DNA of 31,172 bases from CAZMMV01 sp964637035 (GCA_964637035.1 CAZWTU010000015.1:1-31172); one strand, 5' to 3'. Counted from the first letter of the stretch, positions 14,499 through 23,057 are shown. Notes: generated by a model not told the origin, from the letters alone. Numbers and translations are program-made.

Positions 14499-15708
14499 CA
14501 TCCCTCTTTGTAAATATTATATCTGATACTGTTAATAATATCTCTTCTCTATTAAATGGATAAATATTATCTACCTTTTCAGCTATTTTATCGAAAACTG
14601 TTATATCCCCTTTTTCCATTTTTATTTCTTTTCCTTCTAAGATTGATATAATTTCTTGTAATTCATATATCTTGAATCTTTCTATATTTAACTCTTTGGC
14701 TTTTATTTCAACTAATTGTATTAGCAAGTCTTCATAGCTACAATATGGCTCAAGGGATAACATATTACATAACTTAGGTATTATTTTTTCAAACAAAGCC
14801 CTTCTATAGGGTAAATGTTTTATTTTTAATATTTCTTGTATTTCAACAAGTTCTTTTTCCTTAATATTTAGGAGGTAATTAAATGCAAAGTCCTCATTAT
14901 CCTTAGATTCAATATAATATTTATTCCCCTTTAATCCCTTGAATGCCCTTAAACCATCATAGTATCCAAGTTCAATGTTCCTTCTAGCTTGCTTTCCTTC
15001 ATAGATGTAAGTTTTGCCTATATCATCAGATGGGGATATTATAATTACATTTGCATCTATATCTCTTAAATCTATTTTTCTAGTTAATCCAGGTGCATGG
15101 GTTCTTACGAGGATTAAGTCTTTATATCCTTTATTTAAAAGCATTTTAAAAGGTAAATTATCATAAAAGGCACCATCTAGATAAAGACTTCCATCAATTC
15201 TTTCAAGCTTAAAAAAAGGTAAATAAGAACTAGCTAATAAATATTTTTTCAAATCGCCCTTAGCTATATCCTCTAAATATATTTCCATTGGTTTTAATTC
15301 TGATAGGTTTACTGTAACTACACCAAAATCTTTTCCCGAATTTCTAATCTTATCTTCATCTATATATTTGTCTAGCATTTCCTTTGCTGGACTTATATCT
15401 AAACCCCTATCCGAAATAAACTTTTTTATCTTTTCTGTCAAAAAACTTAAATCTGACTTTGAAAGAGTCAATTCTTTAAGTTTGTTTATGTCTTCTTCAT
15501 CTGCATTAAAAACCATTGAATAGGTGATATCCTTCCATAATTCATAGGATTTTTCATAATCATCCTGGACTATCATGGCCCCGTTTATGGCTCCAATAGA
15601 TGTGCCTACAACCCCACTAATTTCAATATTCATTTCCTTTATAGCCTTATATACTCCTATGTGATAAGCCCCCTTAGCCCCACCACCTTCTAGTACTAAC
15701 CCATACAT
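14494..15708 (-). CDS. Patatin-like phospholipase
   Basis: A 404-residue patatin-family acyl hydrolase (PF01734, RssA-like). The oxyanion loop GGGAKGAYH (8-16), the nucleophile elbow GTSIG with Ser37 and the dyad Asp178 in YLDGAFYDNLP are intact, so it should be active on acyl esters of lipids. The domain ends near residue 210; the remaining about 190 residues are helical and charged, and I recognise no domain there. No signal peptide or membrane helix is seen, so it is likely cytosolic or peripheral. It starts 12 bp after the CapA-like gene and was probably transcribed with it. Confidence 0.85.
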   Translation of the reverse strand: MYGLVLEGGGAKGAYHIGVYKAIKEMNIEISGVVGTSIGAINGAMIVQDDYEKSYELWKDITYSMVFNADEEDINKLKELTLSKSDLSFLTEKIKKFISDRGLDISPAKEMLDKYIDEDKIRNSGKDFGVVTVNLSELKPMEIYLEDIAKGDLKKYLLASSYLPFFKLERIDGSLYLDGAFYDNLPFKMLLNKGYKDLILVRTHAPGLTRKIDLRDIDANVIIISPSDDIGKTYIYEGKQARRNIELGYYDGLRAFKGLKGNKYYIESKDNEDFAFNYLLNIKEKELVEIQEILKIKHLPYRRALFEKIIPKLCNMLSLEPYCSYEDLLIQLVEIKAKELNIERFKIYELQEIISILEGKEIKMEKGDITVFDKIAEKVDNIYPFNREEILLTVSDIIFTKRDE

Positions 15709-15720
15709 AACTACTCCCCC

Positions 15721-16785
15721 TTAATCTAGGTCCAAGATTCCATCAGTATTAAAATTAATCCCCCACTCCTTAGAAAGCTCATTGATATATTCTATCTTTG
15801 TAGCCCTTTCCTCTTCATTATAGGGTGTAGGTCTTCCACCTACTATTTTATGAGGTATAATTTTAAGGCTGGATATTTTACCATTAACAAAATTTACTTG
15901 GCCTATCATAGTGTTAGATGTAGGTCCAGGTCTTACTCCAAACACAAAGTTGCCTAGGCTATAGAAAATAGGCTTACCTTCATATATCTCAATACCTTGC
16001 AGAACATGAGGATGATGACCCATTATAACATCTGCCCCTGCATCTATTAATTTCTTTGCAGCAAGAACATCAATTTCCCTTGGTGTGGACTGTCGTTCAG
16101 TCCCCCAATGTATAGATAATATTAATATATCTACTTGCTTCTTAACTTCTTCAACCTTATCTAGTGCAGCTTTTAATTGTGAATCATAACCACCTATGAG
16201 GCCTGGCCTTGTATTAGTGGCATACCAATCTACAGTAGGAACTACCCTTGAAAACCCTAGTATACCTACCTTATAACCATTTTTCTCTATTATGGTTTCT
16301 TTAATAGCATCCTTATAATCTTTCCCAGCTCCTACCCTATATATGCCACTTTTATCTATATAATTTAATGTATCCAACAATCCTTCATAACCATAATCCA
16401 GGCTATGGTTGTTAGCTAAGGATACTACATCTATACCTGCCTTTTTCATTGCCTGAAGATTTTCCGGGTCAGATCTAAAATTATACTGTTTATTAGGCCA
16501 TTTAGTACCCTTACGTGTAATACTAGTTTCTAAATTGCCTATAGTTATATCATCTTCCTGAAAATACTTTGCCACATATTCCCAAGGATAATCGTATCCA
16601 TTTGCGTTAACCTGTCCTTTTACACTAGCATCCATAAGAATATCCCCTACTAAGGATATGGTTACGTCTCTATCTTCTTCAATTGTCACAGGCCTTACTT
16701 CTACTTCCTCTGGCATAAAATCTCCCATATATAATCCATTTGAAAATATTGTTAATGCTAAAAATAAAAATATTCCTTTTCTCAT
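15721..16785 (-). CDS. CapA-family protein (poly-gamma-glutamate capsule type)
   Basis: A 354-residue exported or membrane-anchored protein with an N-terminal hydrophobic segment (about 3-20) and a metallophosphatase-fold PGA_cap domain (about 40-300). Motifs are LVGDILMD, GNLETSI, SLANNHSLDYG, LSIHWGTE, MGHHPHVLQ and FYSLGNFVFG, which carry the expected metal ligands. CapA proteins are tied to poly-gamma-glutamate capsule synthesis, but the other cap genes are missing here and many CapA homologues in clostridia are uncharacterised. The ATG at 16783-16785 has GGGGTG five bases upstream; the TTG just before it is too close. The patatin-like gene follows after 12 bp. Confidence 0.85.
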   Translation of the reverse strand: MRKGIFLFLALTIFSNGLYMGDFMPEEVEVRPVTIEEDRDVTISLVGDILMDASVKGQVNANGYDYPWEYVAKYFQEDDITIGNLETSITRKGTKWPNKQYNFRSDPENLQAMKKAGIDVVSLANNHSLDYGYEGLLDTLNYIDKSGIYRVGAGKDYKDAIKETIIEKNGYKVGILGFSRVVPTVDWYATNTRPGLIGGYDSQLKAALDKVEEVKKQVDILILSIHWGTERQSTPREIDVLAAKKLIDAGADVIMGHHPHVLQGIEIYEGKPIFYSLGNFVFGVRPGPTSNTMIGQVNFVNGKISSLKIIPHKIVGGRPTPYNEEERATKIEYINELSKEWGINFNTDGILDLD

Positions 16786-16972
16786 CAATTCACCCCTTCG
16801 AATATTTTATACCCATCTTCATTATTTAAAACTATAAGATAATTCTAGCCCTATAGTATTGTATATTTATTATAGTCTATTTTTATGATTTAAGCTTACT
16901 TTTTTGCCTATTTATTATATTATTATAATTAGAATGAAATAAATTATAAGTCCTTATAGACAAATCATTAAG

Positions 16973-17015
16973 AAAAAAAGAGATGATTATAATACGTATA
17001 TTCATCTCTTTTTTT
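16973..17015. terminator. Terminator after the dCMP deaminase gene
   Basis: 14-bp stem AAAAAAAGAGATGA / TCATCTCTTTTTTT with a 15-base loop, 55 bp past the minus-strand deaminase stop. The rest of the 284-bp gap (16786-17069) is AT-rich with no gene and no convincing -35 element. Confidence 0.75.
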
Positions 17016-17069
17016 TATTCTTATTGTATTGTTTTATAATTCCCTAAATATTTTAAGCTTCTAAAAGTT

Positions 17070-17564
17070 TTAAATCTCCTCAATATTAAATGAAATTTGT
17101 ATTTTATCTACAGTTGGTTTTAATCGTGTTAACTTGACTCCAGCTGAGATCAACATCTTCTTTGATGCTTGAACTATAGGGGTATCAGCATATTTATCAC
17201 TAAGATAAACTATTTCTTTTATACCGGATTGGATTATTGCTTTAGCACATTCATTACATGGAAACAAAGCAACAAAAATCCTAGCCCCTTCTAGAGATAC
17301 CCCTCTATTGTTGAGTATAGCGTTAAGTTCCGCATGAACTACATAAGGGTACTTTGTTTCAAGAAAATCACCCTCTCTGTCCCAAGGGTAGTCATCATCA
17401 GAACAGCCGAAAGCGAATCCATTATATCCAACTGAAAGAACCCTATTAGTGGAACTTACAATACATGCCCCTACTTGGGTCCCAGGATCCTTACTTCTTT
17501 TTGCTGACAATAAAGCAAGTCCCATAAAATATTCGTCCCAGGATATATAATCTTGTCTTTTCAT
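17070..17564 (-). CDS. dCMP deaminase (ComEB-type)
   Basis: A 164-residue zinc deaminase that makes dUMP from dCMP for thymidylate synthesis. Zinc ligands are His78 in VVHAEL (Glu80 is the proton shuttle) and Cys103 and Cys106 in PCNEC. The start KRQDYISWDEYFMGLALLSA and DPGTQVGACIV are characteristic of ComEB/deoxycytidylate deaminases, as is the YNG.A.GC.D loop. The ATG at 17562-17564 gives the family N-terminus and a nine-base Shine-Dalgarno distance; an ATG six bases upstream is only three bases from it. It lies downstream of the RNase H gene on the same strand. Confidence 0.88.
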   Translation of the reverse strand: MKRQDYISWDEYFMGLALLSAKRSKDPGTQVGACIVSSTNRVLSVGYNGFAFGCSDDDYPWDREGDFLETKYPYVVHAELNAILNNRGVSLEGARIFVALFPCNECAKAIIQSGIKEIVYLSDKYADTPIVQASKKMLISAGVKLTRLKPTVDKIQISFNIEEI

Positions 17565-17657
17565 ATGCATCCACTCCTCATCTTTTGTATTTCAATTAAC
17601 TTTTTCAAATATTACAATATGTGGTCTGTTTTTATATCTATTATACTACTACTACAA

Positions 17658-18332
17658 CTACTCCCTAGCTATAGCCTCGCCTGCAAGTTTATCTGCCTCT
17701 TCATTATACTTTATCCCACTATGGGCTTTAACTTTTATAAACTTAACATTTAACTTATTTTTTATACTATCATAAAATCTTTTGTAAGACTTAGTACCTT
17801 CCTTATTTGTCTTCCAATTTCCCAAGGCCCACTCTTCTATTCCTGTATAATCAAAATGAAGATATAATAGGTCTATTCCTTTTTCTACTGCTATTTCCAT
17901 GGCAACCACTGCACCCCTTAGTTCTCCAGATACATTTCTCATTTCTGCCAATTCTTTATTGTCTTCCCTACCGCTATAAGTCTCTTTGCCATCATTAGTT
18001 ATAAAAACAACTCCATAACTGTAGCTTTTAGTGGAAAGATCAAAGCTTCCATCTACATATGCCAGGGCTTGGTTTTCTTTTATATCTTTTTCATCTATTA
18101 TATTATCCCTTTCATCCTTTTTACCATCCTTAATTGCCTTATTAATATCTAAGTCTTTTATATTATAAGTAATTATCTCACTGGAATTTGTAAAATTTAA
18201 AGCCTCCTCATAGGTTGAAAATTTCTTAAATTTTGCCCCAGGATACCCCTTGACCTGTTTTTCACATTCTGCCCATGTTTTATATATTCCTGGCATTTTT
18301 CCTTCTTTCACTGCATAATAATACTTTCCCAT
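17658..18332 (-). CDS. Viroplasmin-RNase HI fusion protein
   Basis: A 224-residue protein. Residues about 3-48 form the caulimovirus viroplasmin-like domain (YYYAVKEGKMPGIYKTWAECEKQVKGYPGAKFKKF) that binds RNA:DNA hybrids. After a charged linker comes an RNase HI domain (about 88-222) with catalytic Asp94 (YVDGSF), Glu137 (SGELRGA), Asp161 and Asp214 (EEADKLAGEA). It should remove the RNA strand from RNA:DNA hybrids in replication and repair. The ATG at 18330-18332 matches the family N-terminus and has a modest AGGAT upstream; an upstream ATG at 18368 has none. It is divergent from the peptidase gene. Confidence 0.88.
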   Translation of the reverse strand: MGKYYYAVKEGKMPGIYKTWAECEKQVKGYPGAKFKKFSTYEEALNFTNSSEIITYNIKDLDINKAIKDGKKDERDNIIDEKDIKENQALAYVDGSFDLSTKSYSYGVVFITNDGKETYSGREDNKELAEMRNVSGELRGAVVAMEIAVEKGIDLLYLHFDYTGIEEWALGNWKTNKEGTKSYKRFYDSIKNKLNVKFIKVKAHSGIKYNEEADKLAGEAIARE

Positions 18333-18402
18333 TTTTCCACATCCTAGCTCATCTAATAATAAATTCATTATACCATAAAAAACATGATAAACTTTGTATT
18401 AT

Positions 18403-18432
18403 TTAGCAAATCAAGTCTTTTAATGATATAAT
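18403..18432 (+). promoter_or_regulatory. Promoter of the PepT-like peptidase
   Basis: TTAGCA (18403-18408), 18-bp spacer, extended -10 TGATATAAT (TATAAT at 18427-18432), 36 bp before the ATG. An AAGGAGG ribosome binding site follows at 18454-18460. Confidence 0.6.
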
Positions 18433-18467
18433 ATATTTAAAGATAAAGACACTAAGGAGGTTGTAAA

Positions 18468-19571
18468 ATGGAAAAAGATAGAATTGTATCAAGATTTTTA
18501 GACTATGTTAAAATTTATAGTCCTAGTCATAAGGAAGGAGAATTTGCTAAAATCTTAAAGGCTGCATTAGAAGATTTAGGCCTTACAGTATATGAAGACA
18601 ATGCAGGTGAAATAACAGGCTCCAACTCAGGTAACTTAATAGGATATTTAAAAGGTACTAAGGATGTAGACCCTATTATGCTTTCTGCACATATGGATAC
18701 TGTAACCCCTTGCGAAAACATCGAACCTATAATAGTAGATGGTGTAATTAAATCTAAGGGAAACACTATACTTTCTGCTGATGATAAGGCTGGTATAGTT
18801 GCAATAGTAGAGGGTATACAGCATGTACAGGAAAACAAGATACCCCATGGGGATATAGAAGTAGTATTTACCATTTGCGAAGAAGTTGGACTTCTTGGAG
18901 CTAAAAACCTAGATTATTCAAAAATTAAATCTAAAAATGCATATATATTGGACAGTGGTGGGACTTTAGGTGAGGTAATCGTTAAGGGACCAGCCCAATC
19001 TCAAATCTCTGCTAAATTCCACGGTAAGGCTGCCCATGCAGGACTTGATCCTGAAAAGGGCATCAGTGCAATACAAATGGCTTCAAGAGCTATTAATGAA
19101 ATGGATCTTCTTAGAATTGATGAAGAAACCACTGCCAATGTAGGTACTATAAAAGGTGGAGCTGCAACCAATATTGTAGCCGACTATACAGAAGTAATGT
19201 TGGAAGCTAGAAGTTTAAGTGATGATAAACTAAAGAAACAGGTAAAACACATGGTATATACCTTGTCAAAGTCCGCTAAGGATTTTGATGGTAAGGTGGA
19301 TATAGAGGTAGAAAATGCTTATCCTGCTTTTGCCTTAGAAGAAAATCAACCTATACTGGCTCTAATCAAAAATGCAATAGAGAAGATAGGTTTAAAATAT
19401 GTTCCTACCTCTACTGGAGGAGGCTCTGATACTAATATCCACAATGGTAAAGGAATAAATGCAGTAACTCTTGCCATTGGAATGAGCAATGCACATAGTG
19501 TAGATGAATATATAAGTGTAGAAGATTTAGTAAAAAGTACAGAATTAGTTGTCTCTATAATAGAAGGGTAA
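18468..19571 (+). CDS. M20-family peptidase, PepT-like
   Basis: A 367-residue di-zinc aminopeptidase of the PepT/YqjE group that cleaves short peptides in the cytosol. Metal ligands and catalytic residues are in SAHMDTV (His75, Asp77), ILSADDKAGI (Asp106), ICEEVGLLGA (Glu138, Glu139), LDSGG (Asp162) and a late SNAHSVDEY histidine. The dimerisation domain (about 180-290) opens with FHGKAAHAGLDPEKG. AAGGAGG lies upstream of the ATG. In a peptide or amino-acid fermenter it would feed amino acids, including cysteine, to enzymes such as the desulfidase that faces it, but the two genes are convergent and separately transcribed. Confidence 0.9.
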   Translation: MEKDRIVSRFLDYVKIYSPSHKEGEFAKILKAALEDLGLTVYEDNAGEITGSNSGNLIGYLKGTKDVDPIMLSAHMDTVTPCENIEPIIVDGVIKSKGNTILSADDKAGIVAIVEGIQHVQENKIPHGDIEVVFTICEEVGLLGAKNLDYSKIKSKNAYILDSGGTLGEVIVKGPAQSQISAKFHGKAAHAGLDPEKGISAIQMASRAINEMDLLRIDEETTANVGTIKGGAATNIVADYTEVMLEARSLSDDKLKKQVKHMVYTLSKSAKDFDGKVDIEVENAYPAFALEENQPILALIKNAIEKIGLKYVPTSTGGGSDTNIHNGKGINAVTLAIGMSNAHSVDEYISVEDLVKSTELVVSIIEG

Positions 19572-19602
19572 AAAAAAGGAAAGGCTAGCCTTTCCTTTTT
19601 TT
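19571..19602. terminator. Perfect-palindrome bidirectional terminator
   Basis: A 32-base perfect palindrome (AAAAAAAGGAAAGG, CTAG centre, mirrored CCTTTCC and T7). It ends both the peptidase gene (stop 19569-19571) and the convergent desulfidase gene (stop at 19601), and overlaps both stop codons. Confidence 0.9.
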
Positions 19603-20872
19603 AACTCATTATCTTCAATATGGTAGAATCTATATCGTCATCAGCTTTACATAATATACCTACATTCCTTATAGTATCTTCAACAGTGGACCCTACTATT
19701 CCTACCTTAGCTTTAAGTATAACATTTTCCTTAGCCAAGTAAGCAGCTAAAACAGCTTCCGCTGCTGACGTAGATAGCTTCAATGAACAGCTTTCCTTTG
19801 CACCATCACAGACCATGCCTGTTAGGTTGCCAAATAAGTTGTTACAAGCACCACTGATTTCTTCATCATTACCACCCAATAACCAAGCAATACCAGCACT
19901 AGCCCCAACTCCAGCTCCTATAGCACAGCCACACATATATGAAAGTTTTCCAGTAAATACCTTTACATACTTATTCACTGCATGGCCAAAAAATACTGCC
20001 CTAAGTATTCTATCCCTATCTAAATTATGTTCTTCACCAATTACTGTTATAGGTAAAATGACACCTATTCCCTGATTACCACTACCCCCACTAGTCATAA
20101 TAGGGCAAACAGCCCCACCCATTCTCATATCTGCAGCTGCTGCAGTTAATATTCTAGCTCTAGTAGGCCCATCCATTGTAATTTTTCCCTGCTTTTCTAA
20201 GTTTTTAAATCCAAGTCCAAGGCCTAGGCCTATTCCCTCTCCTAATCCTTTTTCTGCCGCATCCATATTTAGTTTTATGCCTTCCTCTATAAACCCTAGT
20301 TCTTCAATAGGAATAATCTCCGTTATTTCTCTTAAATCCTTAATTGTTAGTTTGTCTAAAAAACTTAGGCTAGTGGTAGTCCTATCTGATCTTCCTTTAT
20401 AAACCACCTTATCATTAAGCTTAACTTCATCTACATAGTCATGATTGTTAATTAAAACAACTTCTACCTTGTTATTCTTGCCTTTTGCAAAAACTTCCAC
20501 ATATACATCTGGTGATTCATCTAAAAATTCAATACTTACTTTATTTCCTTCTATAAATTTGTGTGCTGTATCAATATCTTCCTTATTTACACTTTGTAAA
20601 ATCATTAGTCCAGCATTAAAGTCCCCAGTTAAACCACCAAGGGCCCCGGCTAAATCTAGTCCACTTTCTCCAGTATTAGGAATACCAGCAAACTTACCAT
20701 TTTTATAAATGTTTTTACTTACCCTTATATTTAAACTTTCCATTTCTTCCCCTAAGAACTTGCTTGCAGCTGATGCTGCATAAGCTACAGCAACAGGTTC
20801 CGTACATCCAATAGCAGGTATAGTCTCTTTCCTTACTAAGTTTACTAACTTTCCTATTATATCTTTATTCAC
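19601..20872 (-). CDS. cyuA: L-cysteine desulfidase (CyuA/CdsB, UPF0597)
   Basis: A 423-residue iron-sulfur enzyme of the serine-dehydratase-alpha/UPF0597 family, cytosolic, that degrades L-cysteine to pyruvate, ammonia and sulfide without PLP. AIGCTEPVAVAYA (Cys23), GAVCPIMTSGGSGNQG (252-268), KLSYMCGCAIGAG and LTGMVCDGAKESC provide the conserved cysteines for the cluster. The gene begins with GTG (20870-20872) behind AGGAG. A -24/-12 promoter lies 48 bp upstream, and a sigma-54 activator gene precedes it on the same strand. In Clostridioides difficile the equivalent cdsB is controlled by sigma-54 and CdsR, so the pairing supports cysteine as substrate. Confidence 0.9.
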   Translation of the reverse strand: MNKDIIGKLVNLVRKETIPAIGCTEPVAVAYAASAASKFLGEEMESLNIRVSKNIYKNGKFAGIPNTGESGLDLAGALGGLTGDFNAGLMILQSVNKEDIDTAHKFIEGNKVSIEFLDESPDVYVEVFAKGKNNKVEVVLINNHDYVDEVKLNDKVVYKGRSDRTTTSLSFLDKLTIKDLREITEIIPIEELGFIEEGIKLNMDAAEKGLGEGIGLGLGLGFKNLEKQGKITMDGPTRARILTAAAADMRMGGAVCPIMTSGGSGNQGIGVILPITVIGEEHNLDRDRILRAVFFGHAVNKYVKVFTGKLSYMCGCAIGAGVGASAGIAWLLGGNDEEISGACNNLFGNLTGMVCDGAKESCSLKLSTSAAEAVLAAYLAKENVILKAKVGIVGSTVEDTIRNVGILCKADDDIDSTILKIMS

Positions 20873-20919
20873 GATTTAACACTCCTAAAATATTATTTCT
20901 CTTCTAACACCTATTTCAA

Positions 20920-20936
20920 TGCAATACTTGTGCCAA
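20920..20936 (-). promoter_or_regulatory. Sigma-54 (-24/-12) promoter of the desulfidase gene
   Basis: Minus strand TTGGCAC-N5-TTGCA: GG at -24 and GC at -12 with the required 10 bases between them. It matches the RpoN consensus TGGCAC-N5-TTGCW completely. No sigma-A promoter is visible in this gap. Confidence 0.88.
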
Positions 20937-20940
20937 GAGA

Positions 20941-20987
20941 AAAACAAGGGAAGGTATTGTCTATAATCCAATACCTTCCCTTGTTTT
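20941..20987 (-). terminator. Terminator of the sigma-54 activator gene
   Basis: A 19-bp perfect stem (20941-20959 with 20969-20987) and 9-base loop followed on the minus strand by five T. It ends four bases before the -24 element of the desulfidase promoter, isolating it from read-through. Confidence 0.85.
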
Positions 20988-21011
20988 GATTTAAAATAGT
21001 TTGATTATATA

Positions 21012-21122
21012 TTCGCATTGCTGCCAATATTTTTTGACCTTAATTTTTATTTTCATTATATAGGCTATTCAAGGCCCTCTAAGCTTTTCGCATAACTGAT
21101 AATAGATTCGCATTATTGCAAA
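21012..21122 (-). promoter_or_regulatory. Candidate enhancer (UAS) sites for the sigma-54 activator
   Basis: Two 16-base partial dyads of the form TTCGCA-N4-TGCnAA lie at 21012-21027 and 21107-21122, sharing 14 of 17 bases, and a weaker copy starts at 21087 (TTCGCA-TAAC-TGATAA). They are centred about 85, 160 and 180 bp upstream of the -24 box, a normal enhancer distance. The last one overlaps the 3' end of the activator gene. Binding is inferred. Confidence 0.45.
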
Positions 21123-22873
21123 TCATATTTATTTAGCTTTCTATATAGGGTAGAAATGTCAATTTTTAAAGTTTTACATATTTCATCTTTAGCCTTCTTT
21201 GTGTTACCATGCTTATTTATAAAACTTATTAATATTTGTTTTTCGTATGCTTCAACTTGGTCCTTTAAGGATGCCCCTTCTTGGAGATTGTGATTTTTAA
21301 ATGAATATTCTTTTATGTTGTTTGGCAAATCATCATATTCTATTTCTTCCTTCTTCACTATATTTACTAAATATTCTATTGCATTTTCCAATTCTCTTAT
21401 ATTACCTGGCCAATTATAATTTTTCAAAGCTTCTTCTGCTTTTGGTGAAAAATGTTTTATTGGCACCCTTAATTTATTGCAATAGATGTTTAAAAAGTGT
21501 TGCTTCAGTGGTTCCATATCCTCAATTCTTTCTTTTAAAAGAGGAATATATACAGGAATTACATTAAGTCTATAGTATAGATCCTCCCTAAACTTATTAT
21601 TAGCTATCATAGTTTCTAAATCCCTATTAGTTGCTGCTATTAATCTAAAATCTAAAGAAATTACTTCCTTTCCCCCTACCCTTCTAAAAGACTTTTCTTG
21701 CAAAGCTCTTAGTATCTTAGGTTGCAAATGTAATGGTAGGTCACCTATTTCGTCTAAAAACAAGGTCCCCCCATTAGCTAACTCAAACTTTCCAATTTGT
21801 CCTTCCTTTTTGGCTCCTGTAAAAGCACCACCATCATACCCAAACAATTCGCTTTCCAAGAGATTATCTGGTAAAGATGCACAGTTGATAGCTATAAAAG
21901 GAGAATTACTTTTACCACTGTTATTATGAATTGCCCTAGCAAATAATTCCTTACCTGTTCCACTTTCTCCCCTAATAAGTACTGTAGAGTCACTTCCAGC
22001 TACGCTATTTGATAATTCTTTTACTGCCATTATCTTTGGACTATTTCCTATTATATGGTCAAATGTAATATTATTTTTACCCTCTATTAACCTATAGGCA
22101 TCCCTAACCATATTTGAAGTCTTATTTAACTCTATTATATTGCTTACCTTTTCTCCCTTTACTCGAACAGGAGTATTTTTTATCATAAAACTTTTTGTAT
22201 TGTCATTTATTTTTATCTTTTTCTCTACAAAATACGCATTTTGCAAATCCAAATCTATGTCTGGGATTATATTCTTTATGGATTTTTCTAATAAATCCTC
22301 TTTTCCTTTTTCAAAATAAACTTCTATTTTTGAATTTATCATTCCAATTTTTCCACTATTATTTATTAATATAATACCATTATCTATTTCATTTATTATC
22401 ATATTGGTCATTTTATCCTGTATAGTCAGTTTAGAAATATTTCCTATATAGTTTAAATTTCTTACTAATAAATAACTTAATTTATCTAAAAATAAAACAA
22501 GGGATTCATAATTTTTGTGTATATTATTTTTTTGCTCTTCTGTAAAGGCTATTACTCCTATAACCCCTATAAGTACATCTTCGTGTATAATTGGATATCC
22601 TATTGTGGCCATTTCCTTGCAAGTCCCTTTTAGGCTACATTCCATACATTTTTGACTAATATTAGGATTATCTATAAATTCTGGAGTCATTTTTTTGGCT
22701 ATCATTTCAAAAGAGCAATTTTTTGGCAGTCTTCTCCCTATTTCATCTTTATATCTACCTGTGGCTGCTACTCTATACATATTTTTATCAACTATGGTTA
22801 CATCTACATCTAATACTGATCCAATGGCTTCTGCTACCTCCATTGTAGATTTTTGTATTTTAAAAAGTTCCAA
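21113..22873 (-). CDS. cdsR: Sigma-54-dependent activator, CdsR-like
   Basis: A 586-residue enhancer-binding protein. The N-terminal sensor (1-140) has a Cys-rich motif (Cys76, Cys79, Cys85, with Cys53 before it) and is followed by a PAS-like region (about 150-255). The AAA+ domain (272-500) has Walker A GESGTGKE (302-309), the sigma-54 contact loop GAFTGA (349-354), Walker B LFLDEIGD (371-378) and NWPGNIRELENAIEYL. A Fis-type helix-turn-helix lies at about 553-584. Start is TTG at 22871-22873, with GGGAG seven bases upstream. Neighbouring cysteine desulfidase and its -24/-12 promoter identify it as a CdsR equivalent; the sensor cysteines suggest a thiol, metal or cluster signal. Confidence 0.85.
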   Translation of the reverse strand: MELFKIQKSTMEVAEAIGSVLDVDVTIVDKNMYRVAATGRYKDEIGRRLPKNCSFEMIAKKMTPEFIDNPNISQKCMECSLKGTCKEMATIGYPIIHEDVLIGVIGVIAFTEEQKNNIHKNYESLVLFLDKLSYLLVRNLNYIGNISKLTIQDKMTNMIINEIDNGIILINNSGKIGMINSKIEVYFEKGKEDLLEKSIKNIIPDIDLDLQNAYFVEKKIKINDNTKSFMIKNTPVRVKGEKVSNIIELNKTSNMVRDAYRLIEGKNNITFDHIIGNSPKIMAVKELSNSVAGSDSTVLIRGESGTGKELFARAIHNNSGKSNSPFIAINCASLPDNLLESELFGYDGGAFTGAKKEGQIGKFELANGGTLFLDEIGDLPLHLQPKILRALQEKSFRRVGGKEVISLDFRLIAATNRDLETMIANNKFREDLYYRLNVIPVYIPLLKERIEDMEPLKQHFLNIYCNKLRVPIKHFSPKAEEALKNYNWPGNIRELENAIEYLVNIVKKEEIEYDDLPNNIKEYSFKNHNLQEGASLKDQVEAYEKQILISFINKHGNTKKAKDEICKTLKIDISTLYRKLNKYDLQ

Positions 22874-22896
22874 GATATCACTCCCTATTTATATAT

Positions 22897-22923
22897 GAAA
22901 AGGGAGAACCTTATAAGTTCTCC
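22897..22923 (-). terminator. Terminator after tRNA-Ala
   Basis: Minus strand 7-bp stem GGAGAAC / GTTCTCC with a 7-base loop followed by CTTTT, 40 bp past the tRNA 3' end and just before the activator's ribosome binding site. Confidence 0.65.
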
Positions 22924-22962
22924 TATGTCTTAATTATTATTTAATTGTTATTTATTCATATT

Positions 22963-23038
22963 TGGTGGAGGTAAGGGGACTCGAACCCCTGATCTCCTGG
23001 CTGCCAGCCAAGCGCGATCCCAACTTCGCCATACCCCC
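22963..23038 (-). tRNA. tRNA-Ala (anticodon GGC)
   Basis: A 76-base cloverleaf on the minus strand. Acceptor GGGGGTA pairs with TACCTCC and gives the G3:U70 alanine identity pair. D-stem GCGA/TCGC; anticodon stem CTTGG/CCAGG with loop CTGGCAG (anticodon GGC, codon GCC/GCU); T-stem AGGGG with TTCGAGT loop. CCA is encoded. Confidence 0.93.
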
Positions 23039-23057
23039 ATAATACATCTCTAGAGAT

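Noticed and set aside
18527..18874. Antisense open frames across the PepT-like gene
   Set aside because: They are mirror frames of a well-conserved M20 peptidase and have no Shine-Dalgarno site.
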